DNA from: Winogradskyella thalassocola | GTDB taxonomy: Bacteria; Bacteroidota; Bacteroidia; Flavobacteriales; Flavobacteriaceae | Direction: 5' to 3' | Length of the DNA stretch: 64,000 nucleotides | Assembly: GCF_900099995.1 (NCBI RefSeq) | Contig: NZ_FNCZ01000009.1 | Location: 1 to 64,000, forward strand | Shown here: piece by piece, positions 44,145 through 54,306 of the stretch | Position numbering within the stretch: position 1 is the first letter of the stretch | Layout: each line of letters starts with the position of its first letter | Position numbers and translations under genes: made by a program | Notes under the pieces: model-generated | The model's database searches: none | What the model was told of the DNA's origin: nothing | Seen by the model: the letters and a program-made list of their open reading frames with translations, nothing else

Positions 44145-45365
44145 ATGAAAAGGTCAAAATGGCTCATACTCGGAATTATAGTTATCGTTGTAATCGTCTA
44201 TTTTATTCTAAAGCCAACGCTTAACAGCAAAAAACTAGACTATACTTATACTGCTATAGAAAAAGGAAATATTGAGGCAGATGTATCAAGTACAGGAACG
44301 GTAGAAGCCATAAACACCGTTGAAATTGGTACTCAAATATCTGGAACTATCACAAAGATTTATGTAGATTATAATGATAAGGTTAATGCAGGACAAGTTT
44401 TAGCTGAAATGGATTTAAAATTACTGAACACTAATCTACATAGCGCAGAGGCTAATGTAGCTGTTAGCCAAGCACAACTAAATCAGGTTAAAGATGAATA
44501 TGAACGAAATAAAAAATTATATAATAAAGGTGTTATTTCAAATAAAGAGTATACCAATTCAAAATACGCATACAACCAAGCTGTAAGTGCAAAAAAAGCT
44601 GCAATGGCTTCTGTAAAAAACATAAAAGTAAGCATTGGCTATGCACATATTACGTCACCTATAAGTGGTACCGTAACAGAACGTAGTGTTGAAGAAGGAC
44701 AAACCGTAGCTGCATCTTTTGCTACACCTACCATGTTTATTATTGCCGAAGATTTATCTAAAATGCAAATTCTAGCCGATGTGGATGAAAGCGATATTGG
44801 TTATATAAAAGATAGCATGCAAGTACGTTTTACAGTACAAACCTATCCGGAAAAAGACTTTTATGGCATTGTAAACCAAATACGATTACAGCCTATTGAA
44901 ATAAATAATGTGGTTAATTACCAAGTTGTCGTTTCTGTTGATAATAAAAAAGGACTACTGTTACCAGGTATGACCGCTAATCTAGAATTTATTACAGCAA
45001 CTGCAAAGGATGTATTTTTAATAAATAATTCGGCATTACGATTTAGACCCAACGAAGCCATGCTAGAAGAAGTTAAGCCATTACTGAAAGAAAAAGGAAA
45101 TAGAATTCTTCCAGATTCACTCAAACAAAAATTCAATAAAGAAATAAATAATTCCGAAATATATACACCAACAAATTTTAAGAAAAATTTACCCAACCAC
45201 ATTGATGGCTTCTTTTATAAGAATGAAAAAGAAGCGCTAGATTTCAAATTTATAGAAATAGGAATTAAAACTGGTTTACAATCTGAAATTAAAAGATTTC
45301 TTGATGGTTCTGAAATATCAGAAAATATCAAAGTCATTAATGGTATCAAGTCTAAAGAGAAATAG
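44145..45365 (+). CDS. macA: Efflux periplasmic adaptor (MacA/HlyD family)
   Basis: 406 residues. An N-terminal membrane anchor (4-22), a lipoyl-like half (VEIGTQISGTITKIYVDYNDKVNAGQVLAEMD), a helical hairpin (about 105-155), a second lipoyl half (AHITSPISGTVTERSVEEGQTV) and a beta barrel follow MacA order. It bridges the ABC transporter to an outer-membrane channel. A roughly 90-residue insertion (about 300-370) before the C-terminus is longer than in enteric MacA. The TolC partner is not in the window. First gene of a three-gene operon, 2 bp before macB-type ATPase. Confidence 0.88.
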   Translation: MKRSKWLILGIIVIVVIVYFILKPTLNSKKLDYTYTAIEKGNIEADVSSTGTVEAINTVEIGTQISGTITKIYVDYNDKVNAGQVLAEMDLKLLNTNLHSAEANVAVSQAQLNQVKDEYERNKKLYNKGVISNKEYTNSKYAYNQAVSAKKAAMASVKNIKVSIGYAHITSPISGTVTERSVEEGQTVAASFATPTMFIIAEDLSKMQILADVDESDIGYIKDSMQVRFTVQTYPEKDFYGIVNQIRLQPIEINNVVNYQVVVSVDNKKGLLLPGMTANLEFITATAKDVFLINNSALRFRPNEAMLEEVKPLLKEKGNRILPDSLKQKFNKEINNSEIYTPTNFKKNLPNHIDGFFYKNEKEALDFKFIEIGIKTGLQSEIKRFLDGSEISENIKVINGIKSKEK

Positions 45366-45367
45366 TT

Positions 45368-46123
45368 ATGCCTTTAAAAAAAGTCATAGAAACAAAAAAA
45401 ATAAGTCGTGTTTTCAAAAATGGAGATATAGAAGTCTATGCGCTTACTGATATTGATTTGGTTATTGAAGAAGGAGAATTTGTGGCTATTATGGGAGCAT
45501 CAGGTTCAGGTAAATCAACTTTTTTAAATATTTTGGGTTGTTTAGACCAACCAACATCAGGAGACTATTATTTGGATGCTGTTCATGTAAATAAGCTGAG
45601 TAAAAACCAACTAGCAGATATCCGAAATCAAAAAATAGGATTCATTTTTCAGAGTTATAATCTTTTATCACGTACAACCGCATTAGAAAATGTAGAATTA
45701 CCACTTGTTTACGATAGAACTGGTCGGTTTTCAAACTCAAAAGAATTAGCAATAAAAGCTTTAGGAGAAGTGGGTCTTGAGGACCGAATTTACCATAAAA
45801 CCAACGAACTTTCTGGAGGTCAACAACAACGGGTTGCAATTGCAAGAGCACTAGTTAATGAACCTGCACTCATTCTTTCCGATGAAGCTACTGGAAATCT
45901 AGATAGTAAGACCAGCATAGAGGTAGCCGATTTATTTGTGCGACTTAACAATGAAGGAAAAACCATTTTAATGATTACCCACGAGCCAGAAATAGCCCAA
46001 TTTGCAAAACGCATGATTTATATGAGAGATGGTCGTATACTAACCGATGAAATTATTAAAGATCGTAGTACTAAAGAAAGCGCATTAAAAGATTTGGAGT
46101 TAACCGCAGAACCTATAGAATAG
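45368..46123 (+). CDS. MacB-type ABC transporter ATPase
   Basis: 251 residues with Walker A GASGSGKST, Q-loop GFIFQSYNLL, signature LSGGQQQRVAIARA, Walker B LILSDEATGNLD and switch His in ITHEP, of the LolD/MacB group. It powers the FtsX-like permease encoded 91 bp downstream. Separate ATPase and permease genes replace the fused MacB of Proteobacteria. Confidence 0.93.
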   Translation: MPLKKVIETKKISRVFKNGDIEVYALTDIDLVIEEGEFVAIMGASGSGKSTFLNILGCLDQPTSGDYYLDAVHVNKLSKNQLADIRNQKIGFIFQSYNLLSRTTALENVELPLVYDRTGRFSNSKELAIKALGEVGLEDRIYHKTNELSGGQQQRVAIARALVNEPALILSDEATGNLDSKTSIEVADLFVRLNNEGKTILMITHEPEIAQFAKRMIYMRDGRILTDEIIKDRSTKESALKDLELTAEPIE

Positions 46124-46214
46124 CTGAAACGAATTAACTAAAGGTTTTAACAGATAAGTTAATGATTATTAATGAACAGCATGTGTCTCGTTAAAAAATA
46201 ATAAATATTAACAC

Positions 46215-47435
46215 ATGAAACAGACATTAAAAATATTAAAGGTTGCTTTTCAGGCTATTAATAAAAATAGAACACGTAGTATTCTTACTATGTTGGGTAT
46301 TATTATTGGCGTTGCTGCTGTAATTATGACCATTTCTGCAGGAGAAGGTGCAACAATGCAGGTTCAAAATCAAATTTCAGGCCTAGGAACTAATCTCTTA
46401 ATGATACAAACTAAATCTGAGCATAAGGCAGGTATAAATGTGAGAATGGGTAAGCCTATTTATAAAAAAGACTTTGAAATATTACAAAAAAATGCTATTT
46501 ATATGCCAAACTTATCCCCTTTACTAGCCATTGGTGCACAAGCTATTGGGCCAGATGGTTACAAATCTACAATGGTTTATGGCGTTTCTTACGACTATTT
46601 TTATATCACAAGTAGAGAAATTCAATTTGGTAGTTTCTTTAGTGATGAAGATGTAAAAACTGCAAAAAAATTCTGCGTAATTGGACAAACTATACGAAAA
46701 GAGCTGTTTCCTGGGCAAGACCCTATTGGCAAGCAAATACGTATAGACAAAGTTCCCTTTACCGTTGTGGGTTTATTAAAAGAAGAAGGATCTGGTGGTA
46801 TGGGACAAGATATGGACGATATAGTCTTGGCACCATATACAACAATACAAAACAGAATATTTGGAAATCGAAAAAGAGGTTATAATATGATTTTGGCAAG
46901 TGCCTTAAGTGAAGATCATATTGTGGATGCAAAAATAGAAGCAACAGAATTGCTTCGTGAGTCTCATAAAATTAAAGCGAACGATGAAGATGATTTTGAA
47001 ATTATGACACAAATTGAGTTACAAGAAATTACAAGTAATATAACAGGAGTTTTAACGCTATTATTAGGAGCTGTTGCCAGTATTTCACTAATTGTTGGTG
47101 GTATTGGAATTATGAATATTATGCTTGTTTCTGTAACCGAACGTACAAGAGAAATAGGAACACGATTAGCTATTGGTGCTAGAGAAAGTGATATTCTTAC
47201 CCAATTTTTAATTGAAGCGGTTGCATTGAGTTTGGCAGGTGGTGTTATAGGAGTTGCTCTTGGTGTGATTGGCAATCAAATTATTTATAAAGTAACCAAC
47301 TTTTACATACCTACTGCTGCCTATTCCATATTAATAGGTTTTGGATTTGCAACATTGATAGGAATCGTCTTTGGCTATTTCCCTGCTCGTAAAGCGGCAA
47401 AATTGAATCCTATTGATGCATTGAGATATGAATAA
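46215..47435 (+). CDS. MacB/FtsX-type ABC transporter permease
   Basis: 406 residues: an N-terminal helix (about 17-40), a large periplasmic MacB-PCD domain (40-270), then three FtsX helices in the C-terminal 130 residues (TLLLGAVASISLIVGGIGIMNIMLVSVTERTREIGTRLAIGA is the family hallmark). With the adaptor and ATPase it should form a tripartite exporter of peptides, macrolide-like compounds or envelope components. The substrate is not predictable. Confidence 0.92.
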   Translation: MKQTLKILKVAFQAINKNRTRSILTMLGIIIGVAAVIMTISAGEGATMQVQNQISGLGTNLLMIQTKSEHKAGINVRMGKPIYKKDFEILQKNAIYMPNLSPLLAIGAQAIGPDGYKSTMVYGVSYDYFYITSREIQFGSFFSDEDVKTAKKFCVIGQTIRKELFPGQDPIGKQIRIDKVPFTVVGLLKEEGSGGMGQDMDDIVLAPYTTIQNRIFGNRKRGYNMILASALSEDHIVDAKIEATELLRESHKIKANDEDDFEIMTQIELQEITSNITGVLTLLLGAVASISLIVGGIGIMNIMLVSVTERTREIGTRLAIGARESDILTQFLIEAVALSLAGGVIGVALGVIGNQIIYKVTNFYIPTAAYSILIGFGFATLIGIVFGYFPARKAAKLNPIDALRYE

Positions 47436-47453
47436 TACTAAAATATTTTAATT

Positions 47454-47819
47454 ATGGGAGAGATTGCAACATCAAACAGACAAATTACCTTGTTTTACAG
47501 CTCTAAATCTGTAAGAGCAAAACAAACTTTGGCATATGCCAAAGCCGAAGGATTACCTATTCTAGAAATAGACATTTTAAAAACACCTCTTACAGGAACA
47601 CAAATCGCAGAATTGGCTGATAGATTACATATAGAAATAAAAGATTTAGTGAACCAAGAACATCGAGCTTATAAATCGCAATTTGAGCATCATGATTTTT
47701 CTTCAGTGGATTGGATAAAGACGAGACGGAACAATCCTGAAATCATGAAACAACCCATTGCATTGCGAGGCAACATAACCATATTGGTAGAAACACCTAC
47801 GGATATTATTAAAATATAA
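47454..47819 (+). CDS. ArsC/Spx-like thioredoxin-fold protein lacking the catalytic Cys
   Basis: 121 residues with the ArsC/Spx fold: LFYSSKSVRAKQTLAYAKAEGL, then a middle with DLVNQEHRAY, and PEIMKQPIALRGNITILVETP at the end. In arsenate reductases and Spx the first loop contains CxxC or CxxS. Here it is YSSKS with no cysteine at all in the protein, so it cannot do thiol chemistry. It may bind a partner such as RNA polymerase (as Spx does) or be a diverged enzyme. It is 18 bp after the permease gene and likely in that operon. Confidence 0.7.
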   Translation: MGEIATSNRQITLFYSSKSVRAKQTLAYAKAEGLPILEIDILKTPLTGTQIAELADRLHIEIKDLVNQEHRAYKSQFEHHDFSSVDWIKTRRNNPEIMKQPIALRGNITILVETPTDIIKI

Positions 47820-47833
47820 TAAAAACATGCTTT

Positions 47834-48316
47834 TTAAAGTTGAGAAGACTCACCTTTTAAAACTTTTAAGTAAGCAGCAATTTGCCCTCTGTGATAAGTT
47901 TCGTGTTCTAAAACCTTGCGCATAATAAACCACCAAAATGTCATTTCTTCTCCTTTTTCATTACGAACGAAATGGTTAATGGTTGTAGCATTAAACTCAG
48001 AAATTATAACGTTTCGTTTTTCACCATTAGATTTTAAGGTTTTAATCAAACTTTTGTATATAGTTTCATCAACATCTAAGTGAGGTTCTTCAGAACCCAT
48101 TTCCCATTTAAAGGTTCTTTTATTGGTTGTTGAAAGGCTAAAGAAGAGTTCATCCACATCAATTATATGCTTTACCAAATGGGCAAAACTCATAGCCGTA
48201 TTATTTAATCGCCAATTTATAAATCCATCAGGAACTTCTTCGAGTCTTTTAAGTGTGATTTCACGTATTTCTGAAGAAAATTCTGCTAACCGTTGTATAC
48301 TTTCTTTAGTATCCAT
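47834..48316 (-). CDS. DinB-like putative metal-dependent hydrolase
   Basis: 160 residues, all-helical four-helix bundle. The metal-site histidines are in SFAHLVKHIIDVDELF and RKVLEHETYHRGQIAAYLK (H-x3-H-x2-Q type). DinB/YfiT relatives include thiol S-transferases such as BstA-like and mycothiol/bacillithiol enzymes, but the function of this one is not known. A Crp/Fnr-type site lies 56 bp upstream of its start. Convergent with the ArsC-like gene. Confidence 0.8.
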   Translation of the reverse strand: MDTKESIQRLAEFSSEIREITLKRLEEVPDGFINWRLNNTAMSFAHLVKHIIDVDELFFSLSTTNKRTFKWEMGSEEPHLDVDETIYKSLIKTLKSNGEKRNVIISEFNATTINHFVRNEKGEEMTFWWFIMRKVLEHETYHRGQIAAYLKVLKGESSQL

Positions 48317-48366
48317 AATCTTAAAGTTTAGTCTCTAAATTTATAGAGAAAGAGCTTTATTCACAA

Positions 48367-48378
48367 TGACCTACATCA
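48367..48378. promoter_or_regulatory. Crp/Fnr-type site between dinB-like and acid phosphatase genes
   Basis: TGACCTACATCA, centred 56 bp before the minus-strand DinB-like start (48316) and 116 bp before the plus-strand gene at 48489. The distance fits the minus-strand gene best. Confidence 0.55.
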
Positions 48379-48488
48379 TTCCAAACTGATTAGTATCATT
48401 GCTCATAAAACTATCTGTTACTAATTTTATTTTTTTTAAAATTCTTCTGGTATAGCGTAAAGTATAAAAACCAAATAAATATAAACAC

Positions 48489-49328
48489 ATGAAAAACAAT
48501 ATACTAATTACCCTTTTTGCAATGACTTTATTTTTTGGATGTAGAGTTCATGAATTATCGGTAAATCAAGATAAACAAAAGAAAGTAATCACTGAAAATA
48601 TAAATATCCCTATTCGTGAGTATTCCATACAATCTGTTTTATGGCAACAACATGCGGCAGAATATCGTGCATTAACGTATCAGGCTTTTTATTTGGCTCA
48701 AATGCGATTAAATGATATAATTGCCAATAAAGTGGACTTAAAAAAGCCACTAGCAATTGTCACAGATATTGATGAAACGGTTTTGAATAACAGTCCTTAT
48801 AGCGGTAAACAAGTTGAATTAGATGAAGACTACAATACCCTAAGATGGACGGAATGGGTAAAGAAGAAAAAAGCAGCAGTAATACCAGGTGCTCTTGATT
48901 TTTTTAATTACGCGAAAAGTAAGAGTATTGAAGTTTTTTATATTTCTAATAGGTCCATAAATCAAAAAAATGAAACCATTGATAATCTACAAATAATAGG
49001 ATTTCCTTTTGCTGATGAAGCACATGTTTTATTAAAAGACAGTCTTAGTGGAAAACAACCAAGAAGACTTCATGTACAAGAAACCCACGAAATTGTATTA
49101 CTACTTGGCGATAATTTATCTGATTTCTCAGACGTATTTGAGGAACGTTCTACCATAGAAAGAAATAGAAATGTAGATAGTTTGAAAGCTTTTTTCGGCA
49201 AGAAATTCATTGTATTACCCAATACAATCTATGGCGATTGGGAAACCAAAGGCATTTTAGAAGGAAAACATAATTGGACTAATTTTCAAAAAGATTCTAT
49301 TAGACATCAAAAAATAATATCGTATTAA
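48489..49328 (+). CDS. Class C acid phosphatase / 5'-nucleotidase lipoprotein e(P4) family
   Basis: 279 residues. A lipoprotein signal (LFFGCRVHE) is followed by the HAD-superfamily class C phosphatase domain: IVTDIDETVLNNSPY holds the catalytic DxDxT, FYISNRS follows, and LLLGDNLSDFSDVF is the metal-binding motif. It is an outer-membrane-attached enzyme that releases phosphate from nucleotides and other monoesters. Intact and of usual size. Confidence 0.92.
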   Translation: MKNNILITLFAMTLFFGCRVHELSVNQDKQKKVITENINIPIREYSIQSVLWQQHAAEYRALTYQAFYLAQMRLNDIIANKVDLKKPLAIVTDIDETVLNNSPYSGKQVELDEDYNTLRWTEWVKKKKAAVIPGALDFFNYAKSKSIEVFYISNRSINQKNETIDNLQIIGFPFADEAHVLLKDSLSGKQPRRLHVQETHEIVLLLGDNLSDFSDVFEERSTIERNRNVDSLKAFFGKKFIVLPNTIYGDWETKGILEGKHNWTNFQKDSIRHQKIISY

Positions 49329-49375
49329 AATAAATTTTATGTTTTATAATTAGCCTTCAAAACACAATTTAAATT

Positions 49376-51094
49376 CTATGGACATAAAGGAAATGCCAGT
49401 TTAAAAGTACTGCCTTCGCCAATTTTACTGATAAAAGTAATAGTGCCTTCTAATAAATTAACATAATGCTTTACAATACTTAAACCAAGGCCTGTTCCTT
49501 GTATATTACTCACATTTTTAGTCCTAAAAAATTTTGTAAACAGATACTTTTGTTCATTTTCAGGAATACCTATACCTCTATCCTCAATTTCTATAAATAA
49601 AACATTCTTTTTTATGAAAGCTGTTATTTGAATATCAGTTTGTGAATATTTTGTAGCATTAGAAATTAGATTTATCAGTATATTTCTCAAAATCTTTTTA
49701 TCCATAAAAACTTCTATTGAGCCTTTTTCTACATAATTGATTTTTTGATTTTCTTTAAACATCCAATGCAAATCTTCAATTATATCCTTAATAAACACTT
49801 TTAAGGTAAAATTTTCCTTACTAGTTGTTACAATACCACGCTCTAGCTTTTCCATAGAGAGGAAGTCCTTCAAAATATTTGTTAGTTGATTTACGGATGA
49901 TTTAATACGATCAACATGTCGTTTTACTTTGGTAGACTCGTTTAAATCGTTATATTTTTCAATTAAAATAGTTGAAGAAAGAATACTAGTAAGCGGTGTA
50001 CGAAACTCATGCGAAGCCATAGATACAAAAGCACTTTTCATTTCATTAATAATTTTTTCTTGTTGTAATGCTTCTTTTAATTCCTTTGTACGCTCTGCTA
50101 CAATGTCCTCTAATTCTTCAGTGTATTTTTGTCTTCTCGATTCTAATTTCTTTCGTTCGGTAATATCTTCACCAGCAATTAGAGTACCTATGTATTTCTT
50201 ATTCTCATCTAACAATGTTAAGTTGGTCCAAGACATTAAAGGCATATTATTGTTATTGCATTTTAGGAAACTTTCAAAATTTGGATTTAACAATCCATTT
50301 TCACTCTTTATGTACTTATACGACAAAATTGAGCCTTTACCATCTGCTAAACTTATAAAATTGTTTAACCAATTTTTTCCTAAAATTTCTATACTATTAT
50401 ATCCAAGAAGGTCACACCCTTTTTTATTGATTAATTGCACGTTATACTCTGTATCTATCAAGAGAAAAACTACAGGAGCTAGATTAAGATATTCTTGTAT
50501 TTTTTCTTTTTCCTTTTGTAAGCTTTTATGTTGTAATTGTAAAATCTCGGCTTTTTTGAGCTCTGAAACATCTATTAATGACACTCTGCAAACGGTACTT
50601 TCTGATATTTTATTTTTTGTGATTGTACCTTGAAGTAAGACTGTAAACTCTCCCTTACTTTTGTCTTTCATTTTAATTTCGAAGGAAGGTAATATACCTG
50701 TTTCAAAAGCTTTTCGAAGATTAAAGAATAATGTTCGAGATTCGCCATTTGTTATATATGCAGAAAATGGTTTTCCGATAATATAAGAACGTTCTATACC
50801 AAGTAAATCACAGGCTGTGAGGTTGCTATTTATTATAATCGCTTTTTCATTTAATACTAAGTAGCCAATTGGTGCAAAATCAAATAAATCTGTGTACTGG
50901 TCACGGACTTCCTCTAGCCTATGCTGCGCTTCTCGCAACTCTTCATTTTGCATTTCTAACTCTACTTGATGCACTTCTAATTCGTGAAGCAATGATTTAG
51001 ATTCCTCTAAAGTAAGGTTTTGTATGGCTTGCGATCTTTCTCTAATTTTAGACTCAGCCTTAGCACGTAAATTATGTTCTTCAGTACTAGACAT
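49376..51094 (-). CDS. PAS-domain sensor histidine kinase
   Basis: 572 residues. An N-terminal coiled coil (KSLLHELEVHQVELEMQNEELREA) is followed by two PAS domains (about 65-185 and 200-315), then HisKA with H-box SMASHEFRTPLTS, and HATPase with NLISNATKYS, DRGIGIPENE and GTGLGLSIVKHY. It has no membrane segment, so it senses in the cytoplasm. No response regulator gene is adjacent. Four bases separate it from the CheB-CheR hybrid gene upstream, so the two are co-transcribed and likely form one pathway. Confidence 0.92.
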   Translation of the reverse strand: MSSTEEHNLRAKAESKIRERSQAIQNLTLEESKSLLHELEVHQVELEMQNEELREAQHRLEEVRDQYTDLFDFAPIGYLVLNEKAIIINSNLTACDLLGIERSYIIGKPFSAYITNGESRTLFFNLRKAFETGILPSFEIKMKDKSKGEFTVLLQGTITKNKISESTVCRVSLIDVSELKKAEILQLQHKSLQKEKEKIQEYLNLAPVVFLLIDTEYNVQLINKKGCDLLGYNSIEILGKNWLNNFISLADGKGSILSYKYIKSENGLLNPNFESFLKCNNNNMPLMSWTNLTLLDENKKYIGTLIAGEDITERKKLESRRQKYTEELEDIVAERTKELKEALQQEKIINEMKSAFVSMASHEFRTPLTSILSSTILIEKYNDLNESTKVKRHVDRIKSSVNQLTNILKDFLSMEKLERGIVTTSKENFTLKVFIKDIIEDLHWMFKENQKINYVEKGSIEVFMDKKILRNILINLISNATKYSQTDIQITAFIKKNVLFIEIEDRGIGIPENEQKYLFTKFFRTKNVSNIQGTGLGLSIVKHYVNLLEGTITFISKIGEGSTFKLAFPLCP

Positions 51095-51098
51095 TTAA

Positions 51099-54062
51099 TT
51101 ATTTCTTTTCGGATGATTTTTTTTGAACTTCACTTAATTCTGTAACATCGGTCGAAATACAAGCTATGCCATTAATCTTACCCTTCTCAAACAAAGGTCT
51201 AACCGTTAAATCATGGCGTTTTATACTTCCTCCCAATTCTATGGAAACTGTTTGCCGCATTGGATGGCCTGTATCCAGAACTTTTTTCTTTATTTCCTCA
51301 AGTTTCTTGGTGTCTTTTTCTGAAAAAAAATCTGAATCCGTTTTTCCTTTAAAATTTCTGTATTTCACATCTGGATACATATTAGCAATACTAGTATAAC
51401 AAAGATTTTTATCTTGTGTGTATACAACAGTCTTGGTAGATTCTAACAAAAATTCATAGTTTTCTTTAATTTTATTCAGCTCATCCGCCAATGTTTTTTC
51501 TTTTGTTATATCAACAAAAGTAATAACAACTCCTTCTATTACGTTCTGCGCCGTTCTATACGGCATAATTTGCATTTGATACCAAACACCATCATGACTT
51601 TTTACAGATGTGGTAAACGGTGTAAGTTTTTCTAGTACATTTTTAACATCAGCCACAAGAGTAACATAATCAAGATTAGAAGATAAATGCTCTACAGGAC
51701 GTCCTATGTCATTTTGAATTAAATTAATAATTTTAGACATAGATGGTGTAAAACGCTTAATTGTCAATTTATCATCTAGAAAAATAGTTCCTATTTCTAT
51801 ACTCGCCAATAAATTATTCATATCGTCATAAGACTGAGCTAATTCATCTATCTTACCTTGTAATTCTGTATTTACAGTAACAATTTCCTCATTTACACTT
51901 TGTAGTTCTTCTTTAGAGGTTTCTAATTCTTCATTAGTGCTTTGTAATTCTTCATTACTAGATTGTAGTTCTTCATTTGACGATTTTAACTCCTCATTAG
52001 CAACTTCTAATTGTTCTATAGTAGATCTTAGGAATTCTTTAGTGGTATCAAGTTCTTGTTGTAATGCATTTACTTCTGAAACATTTTCGATTTCTTCCTT
52101 TTTGTCATTAGCAGAATTTTCGGTAATTGTATCGATATCTTCAAAAATAATCATGAGATAGCCATTATCATTTAAAGATTGACTTAATGGTCTTGAGATA
52201 AGCTTAATGGTTTGATAGTAACCATTTGTTTTTACTTTTATGTTGGCAGAAACTTCAATTTTTTGACTTTTTCGAGCTTTCAAAATAATAGTTCGCAATT
52301 TAGTTTTAAGACCATCTCTTGCCATATCAACAATGTTCAAACTGGCTTCACCTGGAGATGGTTGCAAATATTTCCCAGTGTTGCCCGAAAAATAAACAGC
52401 ATCCCCTTTATTATCAATAATTGCACAAGCAGGAGCATAATTTGAAAGTAAAAGGCGCTCTGTTATTATAGCCAAATTATCTTGCTGAACTTTTTTAAGT
52501 ATTGGGACTGATGCCGTTTTTATAGTTGGTAATTGATCTTGAAAGTTAAATCCTAATTGTGGCATTTTATCAGATTGAAGGTTTTTTCGTTTGAAAAATT
52601 TATTTTTGCGATCAATGACTTCAAATGCATCGGCATATTCTCCAAGAGACTCCGAACTTCCTAAAAATAAAACACCTTCATTTATTAAAGCATAATGAAA
52701 AATAGAGAATACCTTTTTCTGTGCTTCAATATTTAAATAAATCAATAGATTTCTACAACTAATCATATCTAATTTTGAGAATGGTGGATCCTTCATTAGA
52801 TTATGTTCTGCAAAGACTATTTGGTCTCGTATTTCTTTTTTAATACGGTAGCTTTGTCCTTCAGCATAAAAATAAGAATGTAATCGATCTTTCTCCACAT
52901 CGGTTACTATAGTATCGGGATAAACACCTAAACGAGCAATAGCTATAGCCCTTTCGTCTATATCTGATGCGAAAATCTGTAATTTTATATTCTTTTTTTG
53001 TTTAGAAATGACTTCGTCAAAAATAATAGCAGCAGAATAAGCTTCTTCACCTGTAGAACATCCAGGAATCCATATTCTTATAGTATCTCCATTCGATTTT
53101 TTTTCAATAATTTTAGGTATAATCTCTTTTTTTAAAATTTCAAAAGGTTCTTTATCTCTAAAAAAACTGGTCACTCCAATAAGTAATTCGTTAAATAGTT
53201 TTATAGTTTCTTCTGTATTTTTCTGTAGGTATTTAATATAGTCTTCCAACTTGGCTATTTGGTTAATAGCCATTCGTTTTTCAACGCGACGTATCACTGT
53301 ACTATCTTTATAATCACCAAAATTACATCCCGTTTCATTACGTATGAGAATAAAAATTTTTTCTAATTGATCTTTGGTTTTAATGATTTCTACTGGCTTC
53401 TCTAAGGGTTTTAACTTTCTATTTTCAGAATATTTTATGAGCAGTTTTGGTATTTCTTTTATTGGTAATATAAAATCTTGCACACCAGCATTTATAGCAC
53501 TGCGAGGCATCCCATCATATTGCGCATTTTCAGGATCTTGCACTATCGTTAGACCTCCATGCCCTTTAATATCTTTAAGCCCCATGGTGCCTTCTGTTCC
53601 GGTTCCAGATAGAATAATACCAACAGCACGCACACCTTGATCATTTGCTAATGAACGCTGAAAAAAATCAATTGGTTTTCTAAATCCTCTAGGTAAAGAA
53701 GGCTCCAATAAGTGAAGAATGCCATTAAATATAGCCATGTCTTTATTTGGTGGAATAATATAAACATGATCTTTTAAGACTTCTGTATGATCTTTTACTT
53801 CACTTATTTGTATTTTAGTGTACTTTTTAAGCAAGTCCACCATTAGGCTTTTATGTGTAGGATCTAAGTGTTGCACAATTACAAATGCCATTCCTGGTGC
53901 ATCAGGTAATTCTGAAAAAAAAGTTTTCAAGGCTTCTAAACCACCAGCAGATGCACCAATACCAACAATAAGAAACCCATCCTCTTTTTTAGATGTTGTC
54001 TTCTTTTTTGATGCCACTTTTTTCGTTGTAGCTTTTGGCGATGACGTTTTTCTTTTTGCCAT
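51099..54062 (-). CDS. CheB-CheR-PAS hybrid signalling protein
   Basis: 987 residues. Residues 1-30 are a Lys-rich basic tail; about 30-210 form a CheB methylesterase domain (IGASAGGLEALKTFF, VQHLDPTHKSLM, ILSGTGTEGTMGL) without a receiver domain. About 235-490 form a CheR methyltransferase (GCSTGEEAYSAA SAM motif, FASDIDERAI). A long coiled coil around 650-740 repeats SNEELQSTNEEL, and two PAS domains end the protein. It lies far from any chemotaxis or flagellar gene and next to a soluble kinase, so its role is presumably stress signalling by reversible methylation. All catalytic motifs are intact. Confidence 0.92.
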   Translation of the reverse strand: MAKRKTSSPKATTKKVASKKKTTSKKEDGFLIVGIGASAGGLEALKTFFSELPDAPGMAFVIVQHLDPTHKSLMVDLLKKYTKIQISEVKDHTEVLKDHVYIIPPNKDMAIFNGILHLLEPSLPRGFRKPIDFFQRSLANDQGVRAVGIILSGTGTEGTMGLKDIKGHGGLTIVQDPENAQYDGMPRSAINAGVQDFILPIKEIPKLLIKYSENRKLKPLEKPVEIIKTKDQLEKIFILIRNETGCNFGDYKDSTVIRRVEKRMAINQIAKLEDYIKYLQKNTEETIKLFNELLIGVTSFFRDKEPFEILKKEIIPKIIEKKSNGDTIRIWIPGCSTGEEAYSAAIIFDEVISKQKKNIKLQIFASDIDERAIAIARLGVYPDTIVTDVEKDRLHSYFYAEGQSYRIKKEIRDQIVFAEHNLMKDPPFSKLDMISCRNLLIYLNIEAQKKVFSIFHYALINEGVLFLGSSESLGEYADAFEVIDRKNKFFKRKNLQSDKMPQLGFNFQDQLPTIKTASVPILKKVQQDNLAIITERLLLSNYAPACAIIDNKGDAVYFSGNTGKYLQPSPGEASLNIVDMARDGLKTKLRTIILKARKSQKIEVSANIKVKTNGYYQTIKLISRPLSQSLNDNGYLMIIFEDIDTITENSANDKKEEIENVSEVNALQQELDTTKEFLRSTIEQLEVANEELKSSNEELQSSNEELQSTNEELETSKEELQSVNEEIVTVNTELQGKIDELAQSYDDMNNLLASIEIGTIFLDDKLTIKRFTPSMSKIINLIQNDIGRPVEHLSSNLDYVTLVADVKNVLEKLTPFTTSVKSHDGVWYQMQIMPYRTAQNVIEGVVITFVDITKEKTLADELNKIKENYEFLLESTKTVVYTQDKNLCYTSIANMYPDVKYRNFKGKTDSDFFSEKDTKKLEEIKKKVLDTGHPMRQTVSIELGGSIKRHDLTVRPLFEKGKINGIACISTDVTELSEVQKKSSEKK

Positions 54063-54306
54063 GAAATAGTTTTCGTTATAAAGATAAAGGATTCTGCAAA
54101 TTACATTTTTATAATATAATAAATATACTTCTTCTGTAGTTAAAAATCATATTAATTGGTTACAACAAGACTTAATAGTGCTTATTGGCACTATTAAATC
54201 CATTCAAGAACAATATTGGTAATATTGATTTTTGTAGCCTTAGTTTTAAAGCAAAGGTTTCATTATACTTTTAATCACGTAAAGTGAATCATAAGACTTT
54301 CTATAT

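Noticed and set aside
49929..50633. 234-codon plus-strand frame opposite the histidine kinase
   Set aside because: It is antisense to the HisKA/PAS coding sequence with Ser/Phe/Leu-rich shadow composition.
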